Positions 34,769 through 43,540 of a stretch of DNA of 64,000 nucleotides are shown in pieces. The position numbers and the translations under genes were made by a program. Each line of letters begins with the position of its first letter. The first letter of the stretch is position 1. Source of the stretch: Mesotaenium endlicherianum (lineage: Eukaryota > Streptophyta > Zygnematophyceae > Zygnematales > Mesotaeniaceae); the NCBI GenBank assembly GCA_009602735.1, contig WELA01008653.1, positions 1 to 64,000 on the forward strand, written 5' to 3'. The notes under the pieces were generated by a model. It searched no databases. It had not been told where the DNA came from and was given only the letters and a program-made list of their open reading frames with translations.

Positions 34769-36718
34769 TTACTTATTCCCGTTACCACATTTAAGCCAGT
34801 TGAGGTATTCTTTCGCATCGGGCGTATAACCTACCGGATGATTAATTAGTTTCTCATCTGCATCTAGCACCACATAAAGCGGTTGGGTAGACTGGTTGAA
34901 GTTTTCTGTTTGAAAGGTTGCCCATTTATCGCCTACTGATACAATGTCTTTATGAGCGCCTTCTTTTGTTTGATAAGTAAATCGCTTTTCAGCAGGCAGC
35001 TTTTCTTTATCATCCACATAAAGTGAAACCAGTATGTAATGTTCTTTGATGTAATTGTACACATCGGGCTGGGTCCATACATTCTCTTCCATTTTACGGC
35101 AATTCACGCAGGCCCATCCGGTGAAATCGATCAACAGTGGTTTGTGTTGTTCCCTGGCCATTTGCAGGGCTTTTGCATAATCGTTCATCACATTGGCTTC
35201 TAACCCTTTGCCGTGTACATTTTCTTTGCCATAAATGCTATAACTCAACGGGGGCGGAAAACCGCTGAGGAATTTCAGGTTCGCGTATTTCGATTGGGTA
35301 ACACCGGGGATCAGGTAAAGCGTAAAGACTAATGCAATGACTCCCACTATCTTTCTGCCCCTGCCGATCTTCATTCCTTTATAATCATGTGGCAAGCGAA
35401 GGATACCGAAGAGGTACAGTGTAAGTCCCAGCCCGGTCAATATCCATATACCAACGAACACTTCGCGTTTCAGCAGTCCCCAATGCATCACCAGGTCGGC
35501 ATTGGAAAGAAATTTGAATGCCAGCGCCACTTCTGCAAAAGCCAATACTTTTTTAACCGTATCGAGCCAGCCACCCGATTTGGGTAGCGATTGCAACCAG
35601 TTGGGGAATATCGCAAACAATCCGAACGGCAATGCCAGCGCCAGGCCAAAGCCAGCAAGACCGGCCGTCAGTTGCCAGGCGCCTCCGCTCAGAGAACCTA
35701 CCAGCAAAGAGCCCAGGATGGGGCCTGTACAGGAGAACGAAACAATGGCCAGTGTAAGCGCCATGAAGAATATACCGCCAATGCTGCCCAATCCACTTTT
35801 AGAATCGGCTTTGCTGGCGATGCTTCCGGGCAAACTGATCTCAAAAAAGCCAAAGAAGGAGAGCGCGAAAAAGATGAAAATGATAAAGAAGATGATGTTG
35901 AGCCAGGAGTTGGTAGAAATATTATTGAATATCTCTGGCTGCACATTCCCGAGCACGTGAAAAGGAATGCTGGCGAACACATAGATCAGGAAAATAAAGA
36001 ACCCATACAATATTCCATTCCGGATGGCTTGTCTTTTGGTATTCGCTTTCTTGGTGAAGAAAGAAACCGTTACCGGTATCATGGGAAACACGCAGGGCGT
36101 TAACAAAGCAATCAATCCGCCCATGAACCCCAGGAAAAAAATAGTCCACAAACCGTTATCCGCAATATGGTTTTGTTCGCCGCAAGCTTTTTGCGGATGC
36201 CTCAGGTCTACCTGTTCCAACCGTATCTTCGTATCGGCCGTATTTGCTGTTACCGCTGCTCCTCCTTCCAGTGCGGTTTCAAAAGCCTGCTCCGATGTGT
36301 TGAATTCATCTCCTTTGCGCAAATAAACGTTCATGGTACCCTTCAATACTGCGGGCACATACCCTTGTATTTTTACTTGTTGTCGTATTTCAACATGGTC
36401 TTTGAAAACACGCGCCTGTTTGTTGTCAAAAACAGGGTCTTTCACCAACTCAGGAGCCCGGTCAAAAATAACTGCACCCTGTCTTTGGGCGTTTTCATAG
36501 GAAAATGCAAAAGGGGCTGTCTCCAATCCTTCTATATCGCTGTTGTTTCCATAGAGGAGCCATCCGGCAGGAATGGATGTCTTTGCCGATAATTCATACA
36601 AGCCTTCGCCCATTTTTTTGGCGGTTACTTTCCAATGCAGCAGGCTGTCCGTTGCTTGTGCGGTAACCAACAGACATGCTAAAACAGCAATACAGGATGT
36701 ATATAGTTTTTTGATCAC
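34769..36718 (-). CDS. dsbD: DsbD-type thiol:disulfide interchange protein with cysteine-less alpha domain
   Basis: 649 residues. DsbD carries electrons from cytoplasmic thioredoxin through the inner membrane to periplasmic proteins. There is a signal peptide (to ~20) and an N-terminal alpha-like domain (~22-155). About eight membrane helices form the beta domain, with Cys209 (LLTPCVFPMIP) and a second cysteine in IVSFSCTGPILG. The C-terminal thioredoxin-like gamma domain has CVNC (FTGWACVNCRKME). Oddly, the alpha domain lacks the expected Cys pair: the segment reads NVYLRKGDEFNTSEQAFE where the neighbour reads YMVCDDSQCLPP. The gene upstream (14 bases) is a one-domain alpha-like protein that keeps the pair. 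Confidence 0.92.
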   Translation of the reverse strand: MIKKLYTSCIAVLACLLVTAQATDSLLHWKVTAKKMGEGLYELSAKTSIPAGWLLYGNNSDIEGLETAPFAFSYENAQRQGAVIFDRAPELVKDPVFDNKQARVFKDHVEIRQQVKIQGYVPAVLKGTMNVYLRKGDEFNTSEQAFETALEGGAAVTANTADTKIRLEQVDLRHPQKACGEQNHIADNGLWTIFFLGFMGGLIALLTPCVFPMIPVTVSFFTKKANTKRQAIRNGILYGFFIFLIYVFASIPFHVLGNVQPEIFNNISTNSWLNIIFFIIFIFFALSFFGFFEISLPGSIASKADSKSGLGSIGGIFFMALTLAIVSFSCTGPILGSLLVGSLSGGAWQLTAGLAGFGLALALPFGLFAIFPNWLQSLPKSGGWLDTVKKVLAFAEVALAFKFLSNADLVMHWGLLKREVFVGIWILTGLGLTLYLFGILRLPHDYKGMKIGRGRKIVGVIALVFTLYLIPGVTQSKYANLKFLSGFPPPLSYSIYGKENVHGKGLEANVMNDYAKALQMAREQHKPLLIDFTGWACVNCRKMEENVWTQPDVYNYIKEHYILVSLYVDDKEKLPAEKRFTYQTKEGAHKDIVSVGDKWATFQTENFNQSTQPLYVVLDADEKLINHPVGYTPDAKEYLNWLKCGNGNK

Positions 36719-36732
36719 GACAGATAAAATTT

Positions 36733-37185
36733 TTATTGCAGCTTAAGCTCGAATGGTTTTTTTGTGGGAGGAAGACACTGGCTGTCATCACACACCATGT
36801 ACTCTACTGTTCCGCTCAGGTTCGTCTTGGCAGCACCTTTTACTTTAATGGTTTGCACGAACTGTACTTTGTTGGAATAGAACAACACATCGGTTTTGAA
36901 GTTGTTGTCGTATACCTTTTCCAACTTACCTACTTCCTTGGGTTTGCCCGACAAACTAACCAATGGGTTTTTCTTAAAACTGAACTGCGTTGGGATAGGG
37001 CCGCCCTTTCCCGTATTTTGAGAATAGATATGCCAGGGGTGCGCCACCTGTGCAGTAGCAACGATTTCATACGTATCGGCTGATTTTTTCTTTGCTTCAT
37101 AGGTCCAGCTAACCGGGTTGGACATTTGTGCAAAACAAATCACGGCAATAAAACTCAATACAAACGTAGCAATCGTCTTTTTCAT
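36733..37185 (-). CDS. Free-standing DsbD alpha-domain-like periplasmic protein
   Basis: 150 residues. It has a signal peptide (MKKTIATFVLSFIAVICFA) and then a single immunoglobulin-like domain homologous to the N-terminal domain of DsbD. The redox pair is Cys132 and Cys137 in MVCDDSQCLPPTKK, close to the CxxxxxCYPP arrangement of the E. coli alpha domain. It lies 14 bases upstream of dsbD in the same transcript. The likely role is a separate periplasmic thiol shuttle that takes electrons from the thioredoxin-like or membrane domain of the adjacent DsbD, whose own alpha domain has no cysteines. The pairing is an inference. Confidence 0.85.
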   Translation of the reverse strand: MKKTIATFVLSFIAVICFAQMSNPVSWTYEAKKKSADTYEIVATAQVAHPWHIYSQNTGKGGPIPTQFSFKKNPLVSLSGKPKEVGKLEKVYDNNFKTDVLFYSNKVQFVQTIKVKGAAKTNLSGTVEYMVCDDSQCLPPTKKPFELKLQ

Positions 37186-37204
37186 AAGGAACTTTTTATA
37201 TTAA

Positions 37205-37837
37205 TCAGTTCAGTCCAAGTATTTCAAATACTTTTCTGCCATCGATATTACCCAATGCCGGCGAAGTAGCTCTTTCGGGGTGCGGCATCATACCAAATAC
37301 ATTCCTGCCTGGATTACAGATACCGGCAATATCCCTGATGGATCCGTTGGGGTTATCGCAATAACGGAACAATACCTGGTTGTTCGCTTCCAATGCGGCA
37401 AGGGTTGCTTCATCGGCATGGTATCTTCCTTCTCCGTGCGCAACTGGTATTTTCAATGCCTGCTCATCCTGGTGTTTGATGAATACGTTCTTGCAAACAA
37501 ATTGCTGGTTGGCATTTTGCAACAATACGCCCGGCAGCAGTCCGCTTTCACAGAGGATCTGAAATCCGTTACATACCCCCAGTACTTTCCCGCCCTTGTT
37601 GGCAAAATCGATCACGCTTTGCATCATAGGGCTAAACCGGGCAATAGCTCCGCAACGGAGGTAATCGCCATAGGAAAACCCGCCTGGCAACACAATACAA
37701 TCTTCCGTAGTAAACATACTGAGGTCCTTGTCTTTATGCCAGAGCATGATCACTTCCTTTCCCAGGTCGTGCTGCAGGGCATCCTGCATATCTCTGTCAC
37801 AATTGGAACCGGGGAATACTACAACGCCGAATTTCAT
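37205..37837 (-). CDS. purQ: Phosphoribosylformylglycinamidine synthase subunit PurQ
   Basis: 210 residues of class I glutamine amidotransferase. PurQ supplies ammonia from glutamine to PurL in purine synthesis. Visible are PGSNCDRD (10-17), nucleophile Cys89 in [10 protein letters not shown], and His186/Glu188 in [11 protein letters not shown]. Complete and of normal length. It belongs to a minus-strand run, with 74 bases to the membrane protein upstream and 19 bases to the alpha-domain protein downstream. purL and purS are not in the window. Confidence 0.96.
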   Translation of the reverse strand: MKFGVVVFPGSNCDRDMQDALQHDLGKEVIMLWHKDKDLSMFTTEDCIVLPGGFSYGDYLRCGAIARFSPMMQSVIDFANKGGKVLGVCNGFQILCESGLLPGVLLQNANQQFVCKNVFIKHQDEQALKIPVAHGEGRYHADEATLAALEANNQVLFRYCDNPNGSIRDIAGICNPGRNVFGMMPHPERATSPALGNIDGRKVFEILGLN

Positions 37838-37911
37838 GGATGGGTACTTTTATTTGGTTGTGCAAAGGTACGACCTCTTCTGTTAAGGCTCCCGTTAAGG
37901 AGTATCTAATT

Positions 37912-38889
37912 TTATACCAGGTGCCAATTATGGTATATTATTACCCCAATGGCTAACCAAAACAGGAAATTGGGAAAAAGCAGGCGCTTGGGCCCCGAAA
38001 ATGCATTGGAACTGAAGGTTGCCAACGGTACCAGGCTCATAATAGAAGCAGTTATCCCTGCATTTTTAAAGACAAACGGAACGGGTAATACGATCAGCAG
38101 CATCACTACCATTACTCCCCAGTTTTTCCTGATCTGGATGCCCATACGCCCCATACTCACCTGCCAGTAATAAAAACCCGTCAGGAATAACAGGGCCAGG
38201 TATGCAAGACTCACCACCAGGTCGGTATCCCAATGCGAAATTGGAAGTCCGACCCTGATCCTGGGCAGGAAATTACCGTAACCGGCCAGCCTGTCGCTTA
38301 AAAAAAGCCAGGAAAAAAGAAAATAAAAAGGAAGCAAAGTGCCCATCAGCAGTATCAGCCATTCCGCCAGCCTGAAAGGCCGCACTACCGTTAAAGCGAA
38401 CAATACCGCTAGCACCAGCACAGCTGTAGGGTGATAGCAAAGAATGGTGGCCCCCACGATCAAACCGGTATTGAACAGTAAAGTTTTGGGTGAAGGGTTA
38501 TTATACAGTTTGCAAAGTTTGGTAAATATCCAGATCAGCAGCGAATTCGATACCAGCGCCGAAGAAATACTGCACCACTGCGGCAGGATGGCCGATAACA
38601 GCACATAACACATGGCCACCATATACGTGTACTGATGGAACATTCGTTGGTCGTTCAGTACCATGTTCAGCCGCAGGGCTTGCAATAGCACTACGATATG
38701 ATACAATACAAACAATACAGTCTGTGACTGGCCGGCAATATAGCTTGTCAACACCATGGAGATCAGGCCATCGTGCTGGTCGGTAATCACTACGGGTACG
38801 CTGGAAAAAAAATGAAGGTGCACCACAATGCTCAGTACCGACAGAAAAAAAATATTGGCGATGGATTTATCTCTGAATAAAAAGACCAC
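37912..38889 (-). CDS. Polytopic membrane protein (DUF6427-like)
   Basis: 325 residues with about nine hydrophobic helices (for example IFFLSVLSIVVHLHF, LVLAVLFALTVV, LAEWLILLMGTLLPFYFLF, LAYLALLFLTGFYYW, VMVVMLLIVLPVPFVF and a last FLFWLAIGVIIYH). It looks like the DUF6427 family seen in Bacteroidota. Loops are short and charged residues few, and no catalytic motif is evident. The upstream gene (11 bases) is an exported protein of unknown function, so the two may work together at the envelope. Function unknown. Confidence 0.7.
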   Translation of the reverse strand: MVFLFRDKSIANIFFLSVLSIVVHLHFFSSVPVVITDQHDGLISMVLTSYIAGQSQTVLFVLYHIVVLLQALRLNMVLNDQRMFHQYTYMVAMCYVLLSAILPQWCSISSALVSNSLLIWIFTKLCKLYNNPSPKTLLFNTGLIVGATILCYHPTAVLVLAVLFALTVVRPFRLAEWLILLMGTLLPFYFLFSWLFLSDRLAGYGNFLPRIRVGLPISHWDTDLVVSLAYLALLFLTGFYYWQVSMGRMGIQIRKNWGVMVVMLLIVLPVPFVFKNAGITASIMSLVPLATFSSNAFSGPKRLLFPNFLFWLAIGVIIYHNWHLV

Positions 38890-38900
38890 TGGAAGCTGTA

Positions 38901-40418
38901 TTAAAATTCAATTTTGGCAAAACAAGTATATCCCCTGTACTGGCAGGGCACCACCAACTGGTGGGCACCTACCTGTTTGGCATGGCGCGGCATGAAATCG
39001 TATCCCTTATCCATGTTCTTGAAGGTAGGGTTACGGTTGATCTGTCCATCCGGTGTGATTGACTGATCAAACAGGATCATATCACGTTTCTCCTGCATGT
39101 TGAAGATAAAATGAATTTCGCTGCCGCTGTTCATCATACCATAACCAATGAAGTTGTCCGTGTTATCATCATACTGCGATTTGCGTATCACATTGCTCCA
39201 TTCCATTTTCCCGGAGGGATCGAAAGAGATCACGGCAATATTATCGGCGAAATAACGGGTAAGCGCATTGTTGAAAGCGCCATAACGCCACCAGGGATAA
39301 TAACCCCAGGGGCTGTTCCAGGAATAATAATCCATCGGCATCCAGTAAGGCGATCCATAGAGATAATCCCAACGGTTCAGCGGATTACCCCTCGAAGTAG
39401 TATACGCCGATTCTGCCATTACCAGGAATCCGCCATCTTTACGCAATACAACATTCTTCAGGAAGAAATCATTGAAAGCAGCTTTTAAATTACCGTCACT
39501 CTTGGCATCGGCCCTGAATTCATCGGAGAATACAGTAGTAGCAGTCAGTATCTCTTTCCCCTGTTGCTTATCCCACAAACAATAATAAAGCCCTTCCATA
39601 TTACCACGCCTTAGTTTACTGAAGAAAGAACAAAGCAGGTAATGTTTATTGAGGTTGTCTACCTTGATCCTGATATCATCGAGATAGATGTTATTGAGCT
39701 TCAGGTCAGCGGCAGTGTACCCATCCTGCATGGCCGGCTTGGTAAGCAGGGTAATCTTGTTGAGGTTATCATTTTGTGAAGTGCCGGAAGCTTTCACACA
39801 AACCATATCGCCATCGTTGTCGAGCGTGAACTCTGAAAGAAAATCGTTCCGCTGCGGCATCGGAATGCTGGTATAGCTTTTTTTCAACAGCTTCAGGTCT
39901 TTATCAAAAAGGCTGGTGGTTACCAGGTAGGTGCGGTCGTTATGGCTGTTGATCTTGAACACCATGATCTTTTGCTTGTCTTCACTGTATATCAGGGAGT
40001 TGATCTTGGTGTTAGAGGTATAATTAATATTGGCTGTAGTATCTAGCGGGATCACATCGCCTATTTTCTTACCGTCGGCGCCGATGCGTACAGCCATATA
40101 ATACATGACGCTGCGTTTCTGGTACTGATAGAAAACATACATGAAATCGGGATACTGGATGAACTCGGTATTCAGCAAGCGTTCGGGGAAAAAATCGAGT
40201 TTGTTCTTAGACACCAACTTCATGTCGTTGTCGAACACAGAAATGAAATACTGGTCGCGATAGCTTTTATATACCAGTATGCGGCCATTCATTTTACCCA
40301 TCACTTCAAAATTGAGGGTGCGTGCATCGTCCCTGTCGGGTTCGGAATACGTGATCCGCTGGGCCTGTGCGCCGCATAAAGCCATACTGCATAACAACAA
40401 CGCTACCAGTCTAGTCAT
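38901..40418 (-). CDS. Exported hypothetical protein
   Basis: 505 residues with a signal peptide (MTRLVALLLCSMALCGAQA) followed by a beta-rich sequence with repeating strand motifs such as GRILVYKSYRDQYFISVFD, IMVFKINSHNDRTYLVT and GLYYCLWDKQQGKEIL. This is consistent with a beta-propeller. A Trp/Tyr-rich loop lies near residues 365-385 (WMPMDYYSWNSPWGYYPWW). No T9SS C-terminal domain or lipobox is visible, so it is probably periplasmic. It is the first gene of a run with a polytopic membrane protein. I do not recognise a function. Confidence 0.75.
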   Translation of the reverse strand: MTRLVALLLCSMALCGAQAQRITYSEPDRDDARTLNFEVMGKMNGRILVYKSYRDQYFISVFDNDMKLVSKNKLDFFPERLLNTEFIQYPDFMYVFYQYQKRSVMYYMAVRIGADGKKIGDVIPLDTTANINYTSNTKINSLIYSEDKQKIMVFKINSHNDRTYLVTTSLFDKDLKLLKKSYTSIPMPQRNDFLSEFTLDNDGDMVCVKASGTSQNDNLNKITLLTKPAMQDGYTAADLKLNNIYLDDIRIKVDNLNKHYLLCSFFSKLRRGNMEGLYYCLWDKQQGKEILTATTVFSDEFRADAKSDGNLKAAFNDFFLKNVVLRKDGGFLVMAESAYTTSRGNPLNRWDYLYGSPYWMPMDYYSWNSPWGYYPWWRYGAFNNALTRYFADNIAVISFDPSGKMEWSNVIRKSQYDDNTDNFIGYGMMNSGSEIHFIFNMQEKRDMILFDQSITPDGQINRNPTFKNMDKGYDFMPRHAKQVGAHQLVVPCQYRGYTCFAKIEF

Positions 40419-40485
40419 CTTGGGTTGGATTTATTATCAAAAATATAGGAAAAGTACGAGGAATCCTTTACTCGGCGTTTTGCCA

Positions 40486-40493
40486 TACATTTG
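40486..40493 (+). promoter_or_regulatory. Candidate -7 element TACATTTG for kup
   Basis: Exact match to TAnnTTTG, 38 bases before the GTG start of kup. No convincing -33 box at the expected distance. Confidence 0.35.
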
Positions 40494-40531
40494 TTCAAGG
40501 ATCAATAGTTTTAAAGCAACAACCATCGTTC

Positions 40532-42520
40532 GTGAGCAAGAATTTCAACAAGGTCACCACGGCAGGACTGATCATTGCATTGGGAATCATTTATGGTGAT
40601 ATTGGTACTTCTCCTCTTTATGTTCTCAATGAAATCATTACGGGACGGGTAGTCAGTGAATACCTCATTTTGGGGTCGCTTTCCTGTATCATCTGGACAT
40701 TGACCTTACAAACAACGGTGAAGTATGTGATCCTTACACTCAAAGCAGACAACAAAGGGGAGGGTGGCATTTTCAGCTTGTATGCGCTGGTGCGCAGGCG
40801 CCGCAAATGGCTCGTGATCCCCGCCATGCTGGGTGGCGCGGCCCTGCTCGCCGATGGTATCATCACGCCTCCCATCACCGTTACTTCTGCCATTGAAGGA
40901 CTCAGGCAATTACCTGTGTTTCACAACATCGAACAAAACACCATCATCGGCATTGTGCTGGGTATTCTTACCCTGTTGTTCTTTGTGCAACAGTTTGGTA
41001 CGGCCTCCATTGGTAAAATGTTTGGTCCCATCATGAGTATCTGGTTTGTGATGCTGGCTGTATTGGGTTGTTCACACCTGGTAGATGATCTGGGCATATT
41101 CAAAGCGTTGAGTCCGCATTACGCCATAGACTTACTCACTACTTACCCCAAAGGTTTCTGGCTATTGGGCGCCGTTTTCCTTTGTACCACCGGTGCTGAA
41201 GCCTTGTACAGCGACCTTGGACATTGCGGCCGGGGTAATATCCGTGTGTCCTGGATATTTGTAAAGACATGCCTGATCCTTAACTACCTTGGACAAGGCG
41301 CCTGGTTGCTGGCAAATTATAAAGGGCAGGTCATTCCATCGCAGGTCATTGCCGACGGCTTCAATCCTTTTATCGGCATTATGCCACACTGGTTCAAGCT
41401 GGCGGGCATTATCATTTCTACCGTGGCAGCGGTTATTGCCAGCCAGGCGTTGATATCAGGATCGTTTACATTGATCAGCGAAGCCATGCGGCTGAACCTC
41501 TGGCCCAAGATGAAAATCCATTATCCCACCGAAGAAAAAGGACAACTGTATATACCTGGTATCAGTTTCCTGTTATATATAGGTTGTACGGGCATTGTGT
41601 TGTATTTTCAGAAATCATCCAATATGGGTGCGGCATACGGATTGGCCATTACCATGTGTATGATCAGCACGTCGATACTCTTTGCCAATTTCCTGGTGAG
41701 CCGGCGGGTATTGCCGGGTTGGATCTACCTGTACCTGTTGGTATACATTGCCATTGAATCTTCTTTTCTCATTGCCAACCTGGAGAAGTTCATGCATGGT
41801 GGTTTTGTAACGTTGATCGTTGGCGGCGGATTGTTCCTGGTAATGTATGTATGGTTCCGCAGCCGCAAGATCAAGAACCGTTATGTGGAATTTGTGCGGA
41901 TGGAACATTATATTCCTATGATCCAGGAGTTGAGTAACGACAGAACCATTCCCAAATATGCCACCCACCTGGTTTACATGACCAGCGCCAATAACCCCAA
42001 GGAGATCGAGCATAAGATCATCTATTCCATTCTCAATAAAAAACCCAAGCGCGCAGATATATACTGGTTTGTGCACGTGGATGTGCTGGATGATCCTTAC
42101 ACCTGCGAGTTCAGCGTGGAACACATCATTCCCAACGATATCATACGCGTTGAATTCAGATTGGGATTCCGGGTAGAGCAAAGGATCAATCTCATGTTCA
42201 GGAAAGTGGTGGCAGAACTTGTTAATAACAAAGAGGTGAACATCACCAGCCGCTATGAAAGTTTGGAGAAAAACAACGTGGTAGGCGATTTTCAGTTCAT
42301 CGTATTGGAGAAATACCTGAGCCAGGATAATGAGCTTCCTATCATTGAACGCGTGATCATGAAATTGTATTTCTGGTTAAAAGAAATTAGTCTTGGCGAG
42401 GAAAGAGGTTTTGGTCTTGATCCCAGTAATGTAACCATTGAGAAATTCCCATTGATCGTAGCGCCCGTATCCAAATTCAACCTCAAGCGGGTTTATATGG
42501 ATGGAGCGGAGTTTGAATAG
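40532..42520 (+). CDS. kup: KUP-family potassium uptake protein
   Basis: 662 residues, starting at GTG (GTG AGC AAG AAT TTC); no in-frame ATG lies suitably close. Kup imports potassium with protons across the inner membrane. The family opening GLIIALGIIYGDIGTSPLY (residues 12-30) is present, with about twelve helices in the first 440 residues, including LLADGIITPPITVTSAIEGL and TTGAEALYSDLGHCG. A cytoplasmic C-terminal domain of about 200 residues follows. The convergent oxyR stop lies three bases past its own. Confidence 0.95.
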   Translation: MSKNFNKVTTAGLIIALGIIYGDIGTSPLYVLNEIITGRVVSEYLILGSLSCIIWTLTLQTTVKYVILTLKADNKGEGGIFSLYALVRRRRKWLVIPAMLGGAALLADGIITPPITVTSAIEGLRQLPVFHNIEQNTIIGIVLGILTLLFFVQQFGTASIGKMFGPIMSIWFVMLAVLGCSHLVDDLGIFKALSPHYAIDLLTTYPKGFWLLGAVFLCTTGAEALYSDLGHCGRGNIRVSWIFVKTCLILNYLGQGAWLLANYKGQVIPSQVIADGFNPFIGIMPHWFKLAGIIISTVAAVIASQALISGSFTLISEAMRLNLWPKMKIHYPTEEKGQLYIPGISFLLYIGCTGIVLYFQKSSNMGAAYGLAITMCMISTSILFANFLVSRRVLPGWIYLYLLVYIAIESSFLIANLEKFMHGGFVTLIVGGGLFLVMYVWFRSRKIKNRYVEFVRMEHYIPMIQELSNDRTIPKYATHLVYMTSANNPKEIEHKIIYSILNKKPKRADIYWFVHVDVLDDPYTCEFSVEHIIPNDIIRVEFRLGFRVEQRINLMFRKVVAELVNNKEVNITSRYESLEKNNVVGDFQFIVLEKYLSQDNELPIIERVIMKLYFWLKEISLGEERGFGLDPSNVTIEKFPLIVAPVSKFNLKRVYMDGAEFE

Positions 42521-42523
42521 TCA

Positions 42524-43468
42524 TCAACGGTCTCCTATCGGCACTACATTTTGTTGCTTATTCTTCCTGATCTTTTCCGGTATGGCCGATATAATTTCTT
42601 TTTGGAGGATGTCGATCAATCGCTTCTTTACAAAATCGCGGTGCACTACCATACTCACTTCACGCATAGGGGCAGGTTTTTTAAAATGACGGATGAGGTT
42701 TTGCTGGCGCGTTCCCATGTCCATCGTGGCTAATTCGGGTAATATGGTAATACCGTCATTCAATTCCACCATTCTTCTCAGTGTTTCGATGCTGCTGGCC
42801 TCGTACTCGAAATTATTGGCGTTCTTGCTGGCTTTTTGAAGCTCACAGAGGTTCATGATCTGGTCGCGGAAACAGTGACCTTCTTCTAACAACCATAATT
42901 TATCGGGGCGAATGTCTTGCGGAAGCACATATGTCTTTTTATAAGCCGCATGATGTTTGGAAACATAGGCCATCATTTCTTCGTAAAAAAGCGGATATTC
43001 TTTGATGCCGTTTTCCTGCAAAGGCGTAACGAGTATACCCATATCTATCTTTCCGTCGCGCAAACGGGAGATGATCTGGTCTGTCATCATTTCATTGATG
43101 ATCAATTTTACCAATGGATATTTTTTAGTGAATTGCTGCACAAACAAAGGCAACAGGTAGGGCGCCAGTGTAGGAATAATGCCCATGCGCAGTTCACCTG
43201 AAAGAATACCCTTTTTCGCGTTCACCATCTCATCCATCCGTTTCTTCTCTGCCATGATCTTACGCGCCTGCTCAATCAGTTCCCGGCCCATCTCTGTAGG
43301 GATCACAGGTTGCTTGCTTCTGTCGAATATTTTAACACCCAGTTCTTTTTCTGCTTTCTGTATTTGCATACTGAGTGTGGGCTGCGATACAAAGCAATGT
43401 TCCGCTGCTGTTGCAAAATGCCGCCAGGTGTCCACGGCGATGATGTATTCCAATTGCACAAAAGTCAT
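42524..43468 (-). CDS. oxyR: LysR-type peroxide sensor OxyR
   Basis: 314 residues. The N-terminal winged HTH of LysR regulators is clear (YIIAVDTWRHFATAAEHCFV, then SQPTLSMQIQKAEKELG). In the sensor domain WLLEEGHCFRDQIMNLCEL places Cys199 and Cys208 exactly as in E. coli OxyR, whose peroxide-sensing disulfide they form. It therefore should activate antioxidant genes upon oxidation. A palindrome of OxyR half-site form lies just upstream of the start codon, suggesting autoregulation. No catalase or peroxiredoxin gene is adjacent; kup is convergent. Confidence 0.93.
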   Translation of the reverse strand: MTFVQLEYIIAVDTWRHFATAAEHCFVSQPTLSMQIQKAEKELGVKIFDRSKQPVIPTEMGRELIEQARKIMAEKKRMDEMVNAKKGILSGELRMGIIPTLAPYLLPLFVQQFTKKYPLVKLIINEMMTDQIISRLRDGKIDMGILVTPLQENGIKEYPLFYEEMMAYVSKHHAAYKKTYVLPQDIRPDKLWLLEEGHCFRDQIMNLCELQKASKNANNFEYEASSIETLRRMVELNDGITILPELATMDMGTRQQNLIRHFKKPAPMREVSMVVHRDFVKKRLIDILQKEIISAIPEKIRKNKQQNVVPIGDR

Positions 43469-43472
43469 ACTA

Positions 43473-43487
43473 ATAGATAATATCTAT
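43473..43487. promoter_or_regulatory. Predicted OxyR operator half (ATAG-N7-CTAT)
   Basis: ATAGATAATATCTAT is a perfect match to the ATAG-N7-CTAT element bound by OxyR. It lies 5-19 bases before the oxyR start codon. A degenerate second copy (ATAG at 43503-43506, followed by TAGT instead of CTAT) lies 30 bases away, not the usual 22. Confidence 0.5.
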
Positions 43488-43540
43488 AAAAAGATAAAAT
43501 TAATAGACTTTATTAGTACGAGCAACTGTTGATGTATATT

